Assembly: GCF_001039355.2 (NCBI RefSeq)
Contig: NW_019775802.1
Span: 565,816-629,815 of the forward strand
Length of the DNA stretch: 64,000 nt
Origin: Lingula anatina
Taxonomy: Eukaryota > Brachiopoda > Lingulata > Lingulida > Lingulidae
Reading direction: 5' to 3'
Part shown: piece by piece, positions 36,574 through 51,500 of the stretch
How positions within the stretch are numbered: the first letter of the stretch is position 1
Layout of the letters: each line of letters opens with the position of its first letter
Translations under genes and position numbers: made by a program
Notes under the pieces: model-generated
Seen by the model: only the letters and a program-made list of their open reading frames with translations
Database searches by the model: none
Told to the model about the DNA's origin: nothing

Positions 36574-39500
36574 AATCCTGGCCTGTTATTGGTAGCTAGG
36601 TGCCTTAGGTAAAATATAGACTTATTAGGCATATTGGTTTTTACTATGGCAGGAAGGAAATATATATTGATTGGGCATTGAGGCACATATTTGCTAAGGT
36701 CAGGAGTGTAACTTTCAGAACATTAAAAATCCACATAACTTCTGGTGGGTATATAGATCAGACGGAGACCCTGGTATTTTTCAGAATCTGGTATTGTTCA
36801 AATAATGGCCCAAGGACAAATACTGAAATGCAGATGACATGCAGAGACACAATATTGATTAAATGAATTGTTGCGAATGTATAAATTGTTAAATAATGCC
36901 AATTCAAGATAACATAAAGCTTTTAGCAACCTACTTGATGCTTTGGTATCATCTAATATGTTGATATAAAATGGGGTAAAAGATAAAACTAAAGCTGTCA
37001 CTTTAACTGTGGTACATTTAAGTAGGAGGCATTATTGAGCTAATGTACCTAGTACTGTTTCATTGATTTTTCTCCTTTAATTCAAAATTAGATCATAACA
37101 TATTTAGTGCACTACTCAACCATAGAATTATATCTTGTTTACATGGTATATAATAACATTTGATTAATTCTTAACAGTCCCACCCAAGAATGTAGTGCTA
37201 ACAATCATAAGTACTGGAAAATTTATTTCTTGCAAACTTTGCATTAAGTTGCTGGCTTACAGTTTATGACTGCAAGAGCCTAGACCAGTCTCTAGAAAGG
37301 ATGCATAGAACTGCAGCTAGGATATTACATTACAATTTAAATTAATCTTGCTAAGAAAATCAACCCTAATTTTTAACGTAGGCAATGGTGGAATTTGCCA
37401 TAATTTAGTTAATTTTACTTTTCAACTTTTTTTTGCACCATTCCTTGGTAGTACATGTAGGTTCAACTTTTTCCAGTGTTTCCGACATTCTGTACATTCA
37501 AATATTGAACATGCACAGAACTATTCATCGAGTGGCAGCACCAGTTACACTGTATGTGTCTAGTAAAATCTTAGATCAATAATAAGCCACTTGATTATGA
37601 TATCTTTGTGTGGAGATGTTTTGGTAGGTGGGAATAAAACTGCCCTGAATAGAACTCTGATAGCCTGACACTTTAAACACCTAAGCTGCATTATATTGAA
37701 TGAAAGAATAGAAGAACTAGTTTATAAAAGAAAAATGAATGCATAATCATATGCATGTTATATTCAACTAATACATTTCTGTAATTGTATTTGGATAGCT
37801 GTGCTATGATATATTACAATACAAGGTTCTCAAGGTTTGTTTGCATGTACTAGCTGAATGCATTTGTATTTAGACAGACTATGAAGTTGAAATAAGGAAA
37901 TTTTATGCATCATAAACCATACACTGATAACTTAATTGAGTTCAGTGTTAGGAAAATATTAGGGATAAACCTATGCATTTTAAAGATATTGGATTTTTTT
38001 TTTCAAATGTAGCTTTGTGTACATAATCAAAAGTAGGATAAAAAACCCTCCTACATATTAGCACAGTCATTTATGTAGAAACCAAACAGAATCATTAAGT
38101 GAATTCTTTTAAGTTTTGTCTGAAATCACAGGCATAGTGTCATAAGCTCTGTTTTTTAATATGTAATTTTTGGGCACAATCATTTTAAAATTGTGGTGAA
38201 ATGTACCTTATAAATTGATAGATTAACTGACTGGTACCTACTGTAAATGAACTTTCAGGGTTGCATAACTAGTGACTTAGATCTTCAGGGAGACAAAAAT
38301 AATCAATATGTACGAGTATGGGATTAGTTTGATGATATATGATGTTTTTAGGTGACTTATCTCTCATCTAGGAACCTTACCTGATCCTGAGGATTTAAGT
38401 ATTCATTTGGTCTAGAAGGATGTAATAACATTAGACTTATCAGCCTTCAGTTGCTGCTTATTGCCATTATTTTATCTCTAAGACTATTTTCTGGCACCTC
38501 CAAAACCTACTCTTATTATTTTTTGGCAGTCATTTTTACAGCAGATATGAATTTTGTTTTGGATAGCCTTAAACTTCAAAAACATATATATGTTTGATTG
38601 ATACATATTTTTTTGCATCAAAGGACACACATTTTTTTTTTGCATCAAATTGAACATAAAAACTGCATTTACTAGTGTTGAATTTTAATATTTTTACATC
38701 TAGAACCTTGTTAGTAAGAGCGCATTCTCAACGAATTAAGCCAGGCTTTACAAAGCCGGTGACCTAAAAATGGCGGACGTACATGAAAAAAAAACCGCCT
38801 AATCTTTTAATAGTCTCTCCGCCTCTCACACGCCTCCCCACACGTCGTCCCTGCGGGGTACAGTAATTAAATCTCGGCTCCGAACATTAATATTTCCGTG
38901 AATATCTCTGGTGATATTATCTCCGTAGATAGTCGATTCATTGCTGCTCTACGGGCCAAATTATTCCTTTTTCGTCTCTGTTTTCAAAGATAATAGAACA
39001 GAAGAGCATGCGCACTTAATATTTCTCAGGTAGCTTTCGCATGGCGAACAGAGACGCGATTTAATTACTGTACCCCGCAGGGACGACGTGTGGGGAGGCG
39101 GAGAGACTATTAAAAGATTAGGCAGTTTTTCTTTCATGTACGTCCGCCATTTTTAGGTCACCGGCTTTGTAAAGCCTGGCTTAATTCGTTGAGAATGCGC
39201 GTTGAGAATGAGAATTTGCATTGGGGCAAGTCCAGTGTGTTAGGTGTGCTTCAACACAATCATAAGACTGCCCAGTAGGATTTACTCAACTACAGCAAAG
39301 CATGTAACTTATAATTCAAAAGCCAGTTTACACAGCATAAATGGTAAACTCTTCATAGAATAGAAAAATCTGCCTTTGGCACTTTCAGCTTTTCAGCATA
39401 AATTCAAGTTTGGACAGTAGAATTGATCAATTATATGTACAAGTTGAAGAATGGAGTTAAATATATATGGCTGGTGTTTACGATTTCATTAATTACCCAA

Positions 39501-42500
39501 ATTATCTAGCTGTATGAGAGGACATAATTAAAATACATTCATACCATTATCATTACTAAATGTAATTAATAATAATTTGGTTTATGTGTTGATGTAAATT
39601 CATAATATGTCAATCTTAAAAAGGTATAGCACTTGTTAATTTGATGTCTGTAATCCTTGTTATTGAAAAGACCATTTTTTTTATTTTTATATGTTTTTCT
39701 TAACAATGTCTTTTTTCTTACTGAAACTTGACAGCGGGGTTAGCTTAGATTTCAAATGTGAAGTGACTAAAATAAGAATAAAGGAAACTGCTCTGTTATG
39801 TGATGATCAATTCCATTTGACACGATGTTTTTCAGGTAGCTATATGTCATTTTCTCTTTTTTCAAATGTTGAATACGTTATTCTTAAAGACATTCATTTA
39901 TTAAGTGCGCTATTTACTCAGGAGACTAGGCTTAACAGTTCTGAGCAAATAAAATGGCATTTAGTTATTCAGGTTGTTTTCAATGCTTCGATTATTTTTG
40001 TTGGCCATTAAATCCTTCAGTCCTACGTTGCATACATTAAAGTCAGGTGAAGTGTTAGCCTTTCACTGCTGTGCCTAGAAAAGCAATTTTACTACTTATT
40101 ACCTCTGTCGCTATGTTCTTCTCTTTTATGTCAGTGTGCCACTTGGGTGATATAACTCATGCAGTGAGGGAAGAATTTCTGTTAGTGTCGTTTGATTTGG
40201 CAATAATTTTGCTTTGAATCTTGATTGAGCATAAACTGCTTCAGTATTGGTGCAAGACTGCCTCTCAGGTTACTGAATAGGCTGTGTTTATTTTGTTGTT
40301 CGATTGACTCAGTTCAAGTGCAGCATTAGATTTGTTAGACAGCTAGGGCTCGGACCCATGGTCGGTGAATACGGTTTGAGGATTTGAGGTTGGATGTTCA
40401 TATAACAAATGGACTGAACCATTTGAGAATGCTAAAATGTGGTTTCATGAGATAGAGTTGAGTTTCAAAAAGGGTGAGTTTTTAGTGAAAACACTGAAAC
40501 AATTTTTGTTTTGGCAGAATCGAGATGGGGTAACTTCATTGTAAATATGCACTTAAAAGGGTATTTCAGACAAGGCAAATCTTTTATTATCTATTTTAGA
40601 ATGTAGTGCTTCATAGGTAATTATCAGATTAATTGTTTTACTAATAATTCCATAATTTGACCAACCAAGATGTGCTTAGTTAGACTGAGAAATTTACAAT
40701 TTACAAGTATTATCATATTTACTTTTGGTTTATCACTCAACAGTTTTGTTATTTCTGAATTGATTTAAGATTAAATTTAAGGCACAATAGTTAAAATTTA
40801 ATAATCATTTGACCACACTTATACCTTTTTTCTTGCAGGTCGAAATGAGCGCTATTCCTCTAACCTTCTAACATTCCGTGAGTGGGATAAGACCTATAGC
40901 TATGATGTCAGCAGCAGTGATTCCAGTGATTCTGAAGATGAGGCTGAAAATAAAGACAGTAAGTACATGTTTTCATTCTGTATTGTAGTATTTTTGACAC
41001 TAACAGATTTCTTGCTCTCTTACTAATTATTTTTATTTTCAAAGAAGAGAATTTTTTCTTTATTAAGTGATGTTACCAATGCTTAAGTTTTATGTTTGAA
41101 AAAACATTATTATATTGCATATTTAAATTGTCCATTTAAGTAATAAGTTAAATTAAAAGAGGCTTATTACATACCTGTTAGTTTGGTGAAAGCAGATGGA
41201 AATAGAAGGCTTTGCAAAAAAGTCCTTTTTTTGTGTTTTGACCCAAAGCTTTACAGCATACAGGCAGCTCCTGGTGGCAAAAGTTTTGCCTTGCCTAATA
41301 TTTTAGATACATTTGACCCAATAATACATGTGAATTTGTGTAAAATCTGTAGTTTCATGCTTGAAACCTTGCAAAATGTTCTTTCACTACCAAAAAGGTG
41401 GCATAAATAGGGAAAAGATAGTACAAAGTGGCAGAAGTTCTGTCTCAGAACTCTATCTCAGTACCAGTGAGCAGGGAACTGATGATGATAATGATGACGA
41501 CAGTAACAGTGTTCAAGAAAAATCTGCCAACAGCAGTGATTGTAATAGTAAGTGGCTGTGAGCTGCAGCTTAGAATCCTGGGAGCTGTGCTTGGGTGCTC
41601 TGGCTAGCTATACGTGGTAGTATGCCATTATATAGTATCTAAATAGGGAGGTTTGTGCTCCATGTCTTGTCTGACAAACGTTATTGCTTTGCCTTTTAGA
41701 CTGCATGAAAATGCATTCATTGGCAGTAAATTGAATATCAGATAGGTTGAATTTTAACTGCACACTATTTTCCTAAGATCTAATCTTATTGATTTTCAAC
41801 ATGTCCTATAATTATAAGAGTGAGGTGTAGGAGAAAATTATTTCAATCATGGGAATTGTGTGTTTGATGGATGTGGAATTTTATAAAGAAGGGTTCTGAA
41901 TAGTGTACTGTCTGTAACTTATTCTAAGAATTAACAATGAATTACTGATAGCTACAGTAAAGGACAAGTCAGTTTAGGGGATTTCAGTGTTGTAACAATA
42001 TATAAGAAGATCAATGAGGGTTAGTCTAGTGCTAACATTGATTTCTGAGGGATTTCAAGTTCCCTTGTCAAATCTTAGTGTACAGCAAGTGCATGGTTAA
42101 TCCACTGGCTTTAGCATGTGGTTTCTGTGTAAGATTCACCCAGGGTTTAACCAAAATCAATTGCATGATATTATTATCCAGTGGAGGGGATGGCAAGGGG
42201 AAATCTAGTATCTACTGACAGATCACATTGACTGTTTTGTAATAAAACATAAGAAGAAAGGACAATAGTTTGAAAGGGAATGCTAAGCAAACACGCCTCC
42301 GGGCAAGGATACATGTAAAAATGGCCACTCAAATAGAATGTACTTTGATCGTTTGTTAGTTTGAATGTTTCTCATCTACCCTCCCCCCCCTTCCAACACC
42401 AACTCAATATCAAGGAAATCCTAGAAGGAAACAATGTATTGTTTCCATTAGATCACCTGTCTAAAGAAAGAGAGATATATGCAGTTCTTGTAATGGATGT

Positions 42501-45500
42501 GTGCAGAGAATTTGTTGGGTTTCCTTTGATATATAATGTTGATTGTAATTATGAAGATGATGAGGATGGCTATGATGAGGATGAAGATGAGGGCACACTA
42601 TGTAATACAGGTATTACCTTACCGGTACATATGCAGGGAAGGTGCATTAACTATTACAAAATATTTTAAACTAAATATTTGAACTTTTAATATACTCTCC
42701 TTATCTCAAAGACTCATTAGAAAGATTGATTGTAAGGTAGGAAAGTATATAGCCTCTGATAAAAAAAAAGATAGACCACTTACCTTCCTGGGTTAGAGGT
42801 CATTCATATTGTATGAATTTGATCTATGTACATGTACAATTTATGCGCATGTTGGTGGGGAAGGGGGAGGCAGATTTTTACCTTTCAGAAACATTAATTA
42901 TGGATTACTTTTAAAGAAAATAGTTATGTTTCTTCTGTATGTCATGTAGATTGAAAAGTTGATGTATTATTATTGCCAGAACTCTTCTATGAAACATTAT
43001 GAAGTTGAGCAGCAAGTGTTACTAGTGGCTTGTTATGCCCAAAGGGTAACCCTGACTTCAACTGTTTGCTCACTGGCTTAGCACAGGTCCACTGTGATCA
43101 TGTTAGCTGAATAGCAAACTAATATTTGCATTAACTGTCGCACAGAAAGCTCTCTGATGTTTATCCAGGCTTAAGATTTCCAAATTTGCTGCTGAAAGGA
43201 ATCAGTTATAATGGTTGATTCTCTCTGACCGGTAGTTTCATTCTGATGAAGTCTGCAATAATAATATAATTGAGAAAACCCGATTGTTGTGGTAACTTTT
43301 CAGACTTGTGAAGGGGACCTTTTTTGTAAAGCTTATAATAGATATGCGCATTTAGAATTTTAAATTATGCACAAACAAAAACATATTTTGTGGAGTGACT
43401 CTAAGCTTGATGCTCATAGATATCAGGTTGTGCAGTTATTCTAGTCATGTGTACATAGTATTTGCTAGTTCACAAGAAACTGATAAAATCAAGGGCTAAC
43501 ACTTCAGAAAGATGGTATTAATAAGGTGTAATGGCATTGACAGGGGTTATAACATGGTGGCAGAAGTTGAATTTTAAACACTGTATATTTTTCACTTATG
43601 CATTAAAAGTGTGAAATGTTTCCAAATGCTTTTGTGAAGTTGATGTATTGTGAAAATCTAGTTAAAAGATACAGGGGCTCAATAATTACTCAGAATTATT
43701 CTGTTAAACAACTTTTGATTGTGCTCTCAATACTTTCACTGTATGCCAAGAGTTGGCTTTGCTTTCTTTATTCATTCAAAACATTCAAATGCATCTTCTC
43801 AATTGTTTTTTGAAATTTTAGTTCACCAGTTTAGCTGAAATTCATCAACATTTCGCCATGAAAAACCAGCATGCATGAGCTCAGATTTATAGTTTTTTAA
43901 CTGCTATTTAAACATCAGTGTTGTACACATCATATTGATAATGTCTATTATAAAGGTAACACCTTTGTTTTAAAATGAAAAAAGATTATGGTTACTAGTA
44001 AGCAAAAAGTACCGGGTGACTATATTTCATATTATTATTATTATTATTATATTATTATTATTATTATTATTATTTTGGTCAGATGCTTGTTATCATGGTA
44101 TTGCTATGGCTTTTTTTTATATGCTTGTGATTTTTTGTTTGATCAAAATATGTATTGTGACACAGATAATTGGAAAGCTTTGGGTAGAATTTTATGCTTC
44201 AGCTCTAGCTTTATTTCAATTCAGCTGCCTACTTGCTTCAATATTTTACCGCCTTTCTTTATAATTTTTTAAATTAAAAGATAGGCTCTTTTTTTGAGAA
44301 TATCTGCTATTCTTGAAAAACACATCAATTATACATATTAGGCAGAATGTTGATATTGATTTAATTTAGATTTTAAAACATTTTTTAGACCTGTTTCGGG
44401 ATGATTTCACAAGAACAACTCAGTTGGTATACAGTTACCAGGCCGGGAAAATGGTAGGGATCTTGAACTTTTCAGTTACTTTCCTGATTATTCAAGAAAC
44501 ATTGCTAAAAAATGTACAAGGGAAAAAAAGAAATAAAAGAAAGTAAAACATTAAAATAAATTTACAAAGAAAGTTGAAGTTGAATATACAATGTACTGTA
44601 TTAGTATAGAAATGATGGAAGTCCTATTGTATATAATGGTATATCTCTGAGGCAAAAAAAAAGGAAAGTGTGTCTTTGACAGCTGTTATTTAAGAATGTT
44701 GGCCACTTGATTAAAAGATGAATTATTGGATCTTACATTTGTATCAACTGTTCCAGGTGCCCAGGTTACGGGAGCCCAGGCAGCTGTATGCAATGGAGTT
44801 TGGACCACAACAGGCTGCAAGATGGTGAGTTGTGTTCTAAGTGCCTAGATAATGAGAGGAAACAGTCCTCCAACCTCCCTCCCTTGAGAAATGTTTTGTT
44901 ATTTGTGCTAAAACCTATTGGATATATTGCCATCTTCTATTTCAAAATAGATCTATGCTGCATTTTTATATATAAATATACACAGAGATGATAACTTGAA
45001 TATCAAGGTGACAGTTTTTTAGGTACCTTTGAAACCCCAGCTAAGTGACATGTTGTTCACATATAAATTTTGACTGTGGGTTTAGTCGCGTAATTCATTT
45101 ATTGATATTTTTGTTTATTTATTTATACTTAATGGCTTGGAAAAAGTTCAAAATGTGGTCCACCGTCCAATGCATTTTTTTATAAAAAAACTTTTGCAAA
45201 TAGCTCTTGGTATTTGCAACAGTGCAGGTGATAAATGATACATATGACAGGTATCATAAGTCAAGTATGCATGCATGTCAGTTTTTTTCCCACATGAATA
45301 TTTCAACACATACATGTATATTGAATGCATGTTTTGTTTCAATACCCCAGAGACTTACCAGTCCAATTAACTGTAGGTGGGTGGTTAGCCACCATCTTAA
45401 TGCCACAGGGCTCAGGTATAGCAGCACATGTAATGGAAATGAACTGAAATATGACAGTGAATAGAAATCAGACAATACTAACTTCCTTTATCAGTTTCAT

Positions 45501-48500
45501 CAGCACAAACTTTATCTTCAGTGTCAGGTGTGCTTCCCTACATGTATAGAGTATCAGACACAGTGTAGGCAAATATCTTGTCTGAGGGTAAGATGATTTT
45601 GATGATGTACTTTATCAAAATTTGGCTTTAAAAAGTTCAGTCCTTCAATTATATTATTAGTGAAGGATGAGAAATCTAGGCAATTGACTGTGAAAAGCGT
45701 TATTATATAGAGGTTTCAGGTCATTGACGATTTTTTTACAAAGGGATTAATTTAATGATGGATGGTTTTGCAGTTTTGTACCATATGGCTATTATAAGCA
45801 CATGTTTATACAATGGTAAAAACACCCAGTTACATATAATTTCCCTTTCCACTAGGTTTGTTCAATTTATCACAGTCTTTTCACCTCACTGATGTCTCCT
45901 AGAAAATCAATACCCATGCACATGAAAGCCCAGCACAGGTGTCTATAATGGACTTGTTAGATTTTTATGGATTGTCTATTCAGAATAGCTGTCATACTCT
46001 GCAAGGATTCATTAATATACAGCCCCAACATCTCAATACTACGGAAATGAAGTAATTGTCGTGCATTGTATTTAATTGATAGATAGCACGTATTCTATCA
46101 TTAGTGCTGTGAAAATTACGAAAATAATAAGAGGCAAAGTAACAGTGCTGGGTCCTTATTCAAAAGAGCATCATGTTATAATGACCAAATTCTGTTTTAA
46201 ACAAGAATATATTGATGAGTTGGATCATATTGGTGCAATTCTTTTAATCTGGATACAATAGGAGAGCATACTATTTTAATTTTATTGATTATACTTTAGT
46301 TTAGCAATACAAGTTTGAAGTACATGTACACTGTAGATCTATGTATGTTATAAAGATTCTAGAAGACAATTTAAGACTTCAACAAGCCATCTCAATCCTT
46401 TCTGATGGGCAATGGCAATGTTGTAAAATTGATCAGAAAAACAATGAAGAAAACCAACACAGTGTCGTATGTGTTAAGGTGGAGGTAATTGAGGATGAAA
46501 TGTTTACTGAACAGTGACAACAGGAGTTTTGTTGTTAATAACAAACAGATGAATAGATGATTGTCAAGGGCAGAGAACAATTTAACTTGCAGTTGTCACT
46601 TGGAGTCATTTTCACCTGTCTGTTCTCGACAGTGTTGCAGATTTGAAGGGGGACAATATGTAATGGAGAAGTTCAAACAAGCTTGACTGTGGCAATGCTG
46701 AACAGTGCATAATTCTAAGTTAAAATTTGATTGTCTGTTGACTTTCAAATTGGTTCTTAATCTTTATTCATAAAATGAATGGCAGATTTTACTTCACTTT
46801 TGGTTTTATTCGCAGGCCATCAGAAATTGAAGTGCTGGATGAACTGATAAAACACATCAGTTATGTGCCACCTGAACCTGAAGAATTCTACCGTCCAAGT
46901 AAGTGTTTGCACAAATGAAAATAAAATTGCATCAGATCATTTAAAAGATGTGTATTGTAGTTACCAGGATCCAACTGGTTCATATTTGTATAATCTGTAG
47001 TTAAGTGGCTTGGTTCCAATTTAGCGCTTTTATTGTATTTTTAGTTGTCTTTATGATATACATACATGTAAGTAAGTATAGAAGGCATACTTACTACACA
47101 GAATTTTTCATGTAAATGTAGCACTGCTGTCAAACTTCAGTTTTCAGATCATATTAATGATTAGCTTTTAATGTTTTTTAATTGTATAAATTTGAAGGAT
47201 TTGACTAATATTGAAAATTATTTTAAGAATTACATGATAATTCAGATTGCCTATTTTTTCAGCTGGCTCAGAACTAAGGCCTCTTGCTAAGGGAGAGGAT
47301 GAAGGCCTCTGTGTTTATTACTATGATCCACAACCAGGACCATTTGTAAGTCTTATATTGTACTTAATACATGTTTCTTAGTAGTGGCAACAAGAATTAT
47401 CTGCATGTTTGAGCAGAGATGATATTTTATACTGTAACATTTAAAAGTATATAACATGCATTTTAGATAATAAGTTAATAAAAGTTTATTGCTGCAACAT
47501 TGCAAGAAGTAATGAAAATATGCAAAAAGTAAGTTCAAAAGTTTCATATTGTCATAATAAATTAATATTAAATGAGACAAAATGATATTTGTTTTATGCA
47601 GCTGTACATGTATGCTATTATTCATAAATGTACATGAAGAAGTGGTATATTGATTCTGACAGGTGTGTCTGTCCATGCTGATGATGTGTCTACATACATT
47701 AGCACCAGTAAACTCACAGTTACAAATAGTTGTAGTAGATTTCATACACAGAATATTTCTTGGTTTCATTTTAGTTCATGAAGTCTCGAGTTGGTGGGTT
47801 GAGAAATCCTCTTTCCAGTACAGCCTATGCTCACAAGCCTCAGTCTCCAGATGACACCACCCTAGTCTTTGAGTCCAGGTTTGAAAGTGGAAACCTTTTC
47901 AAGGTGTACAAAGTGTAAGTTTGTTTTTAGGAATTGTTAATGTTATCACGTTTCAAATTATATTGTCCTTCCTCTAGTGGCAACCATAGCACGTAATCAA
48001 TAATTGTCTGTCAGCTCTAGCATGTTTGAATAATATTATGGAATGAATAGCAGTGATCATTTAATTGTCTGTTCATATGTAAAGAACCTTTTAACTTTTT
48101 TGTTCAACACGTGATAAATCCATTTTGGCAAAACTTTCACTTTAGGCACTAAACGGTGCAGGTGTAATGATGAATTGTGGAATTTAAAAAACCTGTGTCA
48201 TATTTCTCTGTGTAATTTTATTATTCTGTTGTTTTATTTTCCAGTGGAGACTATGAGTATGAACTGTGGTTGAGGAATGACTTGTACACTAACAAGCACA
48301 CACAGTGGTTTTACTTCCGTCTCTCCAACACCAGACCAAATGTCAAATACCGGTTCACCATTGTCAACTTCATGAAGGTCAGAACACTGTAATTTGAATC
48401 ATATCATAAAACATCTACGAAGTGATAGCAAGTGTGGCATTACCCATTCTTTTATTTAGATTTTTACCATTATCAAGTTCTGTCAGGCTTGCTGTCATCA

Positions 48501-51500
48501 ACAGTCTACATTTCCATGACACTGCCTCCTAAAACAGTTCCAATAACAACTTTTCTTTGGTGGCTTAATTAATTATTCTCAAAGCAAACTTAAGGGAATG
48601 AAACAAAACTGTGTATGTTTTGTTTTATCACACTGAATATGTCATGTTATTATCTGAAAATATTTCTTCAGTAGCTGAGAAGTTTCCAGTGAGATTTTTG
48701 TGTCTGCTTTCAGCCTGACAGCCTGTACAACAATGGCATGAAACCCTGCATGTACAGTGATAAGAATGCTGCCAACAACAAAATTGGCTGGGTTAGGGCA
48801 GGCTCAGAAATCAAATACTACAGGAATAATCTAAAGTAAGTGCTTGTTCAATCAGTTAAATGAATTTATTTGTTTGGTGACTTTTGATATTTTGATTAGT
48901 TTTAGGAATGTCCTGAATTAATTCTGAAGTTGCAATTTGTTTATATAGGTATAATTTTGGCAAAGGAGGTGAGAGGAATTACTACAGTCTAACCTGGACA
49001 TGGCAGGCTCAGTACAAGGATGACACTTGCTACTTTGCTCACTGCTATCCATATACATACTCAGACTTACAGGTGGGTGTGACCTAGTGAAGGGTGCATT
49101 GAATTGGAGTTGTACATCTTTCAAGTTTGCTTAGGGATATTTTTTCTTTTGCCAAAATTTGTGAAATAATGCTATTGGTGGCTAAGAGTTTTTTTCATAT
49201 CTAAAATGAGTAGTTTTAGTCCTAGATATAATGTAATGATTTTGTGTTTATTTGAAAACCAAAACTAAAGCTATTGTCCTATATAAATTGTATTGCAGGA
49301 ATATCTTATGAACATTGCAAATGATCCAATCAAGTCACGGATCTGCAAACAAAGGGTGCTGTGTCGTACTTTGGCAGGAAATCTAGTCTATGTTCTCACC
49401 ATAACTTCTCCTGTGTCAGCCACCCAGGGACATGATAGTAAAGCAAGAAAGGTGAGTTAAGAAATCCCAGACATCTTCTCCAGATTATCTTGAAATATTC
49501 AGTTTAATGTTGAATTCTGCCTTATATGTCAAACTTTTCTATTGTCAGTTATATACAGTTATACTCTATGGACTTTTAGTGCTTGTTGTAAAATATTGGA
49601 GATGATATATACTGACATTATTTGATAATTGATATTATTATTATGTTGGTTATCTGTAGCTGAAGAAGGCAGTGGTGCTAACTAGCAGGGTCCACCCTGG
49701 AGAAACTAATGCTAGCTGGATGATGAAAGGCTTCCTGGACTTCCTTACTGGGACTTCACCTGATGCCAAGGTTAGAGAAGAGTATATTAATTCTTATATT
49801 TGAATTAAACCTGTAGTCATTCTCTGGCAATCACATCTTTGTGGAAAGTATCATCACTGCAAGTATCTCAATACATTTTTTAAACATTAAGATTATTTGA
49901 TGAGTTTTATAAGCTGTCACTTTGAACATATGGATATTTGACTTTAAAAAATTTGAACCACTTGTTTTCTCTAGGAACTTTCAGTCAAATGAGCCCAATT
50001 CATTCTTTTATATTTTGTTTCTTTTTTATATGCAACTTTATCCCAAAAAGTGTAATTTTTCTTCCAGCTCTTACGTGACACATTCATCTTCAAAGTTGTG
50101 CCAATGTTGAACCCAGATGGAGTGATAGTGGGGAACTATCGCTGTTCCCTCTCTGGGCGAGACCTCAACAGAAATTACAAAACTATCCTAAAAGATTCTT
50201 TTCCCTCCATATGGCACACAAAGGCCATGATTAGAAAGTAAGTTAAATAATAAAAAAATTAAACAACTTTTTGAAATGTTGATTTACCATACTTGTGAGT
50301 GAAATTTTCTTTGTGAGAAAATATTGAAATTAAATTTTTTTCACACTCAGAAAATGATTTAAATGATAATCATTATAAGAAAAAAAAATTAAATGAAACT
50401 GACTAACATTTTAATAGAAATAAAATTGACTTTACAGTTTGTATGTGAATTTATACATATTGCCAAGAGGTGGTTCATATGAAGGGTTTTCATGATCATT
50501 AGAAAATAAAAACAACTTGTGTTCAACTTATTTTCTAGATTGAAAGATGAGCATGAGATTGTCACATACTGTGATCTCCATGGACACAGCAGGAAGATGA
50601 ATGTGTTCATCTACGGCTGTGAAAACAAGTACAATCCAGACAAGAGATTTAGAGAGAGGGTCTTCCCAGTAATGCTCAGCAAGAATGCCTCAGACAAAGT
50701 GAGTTGTTTGCATTGTTTCCACAAACATTGTTATTATAATGTTGCATATTTGATACCTTACCTGTAAGGAAAGTATACCATTTAATAAAAAGACTGCAAA
50801 CTGCACAATCACACAATGTAAGATGAATATTTTTTTTCATGTATTTCATTACTGTTACCAAGGAATTAGTTGTTTTTTTCTGTAAATTACCATTTTCTCT
50901 TGCTGTCTTAATATTTCATGGTTTTTGTTTCTAGTTTTCTTATGAGTACTGCAAGTTCAAAGTTCAAAAGAGCAAAGAGGGCACAGGACGCATAGTGATC
51001 TGGAACATGGGGATAATGAACAGCTACACTATGGAGGTTGGTTTACTCTTATAGTGATTATGCATATTGATCTGATTATGAATTAAAGAGAATTAAGGCA
51101 TGGCCATTATCTTAAATTATGTTGTTACCATTTAAAGGGGTGTGAAGCTTAGTAAAGTTCACATGTAAGTAGGTATATGTATTGACATGTACAGAAAACA
51201 AACAAATGTAAGAAAAAAATGTTATACATACTCTACTCTAGGCAACATTTGCTGGTTCTACCCTTGGCAAGATGAAGGGGTACCACTTTAGTACTGCTGA
51301 CTTTGAGGCCATGGGCTACCACTTCTGTGATACTCTGCTGGACTACTGTGATCCAGATAAAACCAAGGTCAGTGCCCACATGACCTCTGTAGTTTATATT
51401 TAATTTGAGAGCTTTTCAACATATATGTAATTTTTTTATATGAATGCATGTAGGCCATGTGGTAGACCATTCTGGCAATTTCAGGTCCTAATGGCAGAAA

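Larger units (their letters stand above)
34909..44824 (+). other. AGBL2: AGBL2-like exons 1-6 (residues 1-145): CCP2/3 N-terminal motif and acidic linker
   Basis: Exons: 34909-34935, 35699-35753, 40839-40958, 41449-41547, 44389-44453, 44757-44824. Exon 2 carries the YGYY-type N-terminal motif. Exons 3-4 end in Ser/Asp/Glu-rich stretches ([27 protein letters not shown]). Exon 4 is 99 nt and phase 1 at both ends, so it can be skipped without frame loss. Exon 5 leads into [17 protein letters not shown]. Intron 2 is 5.1 kb. Exon 4 is the least certain of the set. Confidence 0.85.
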
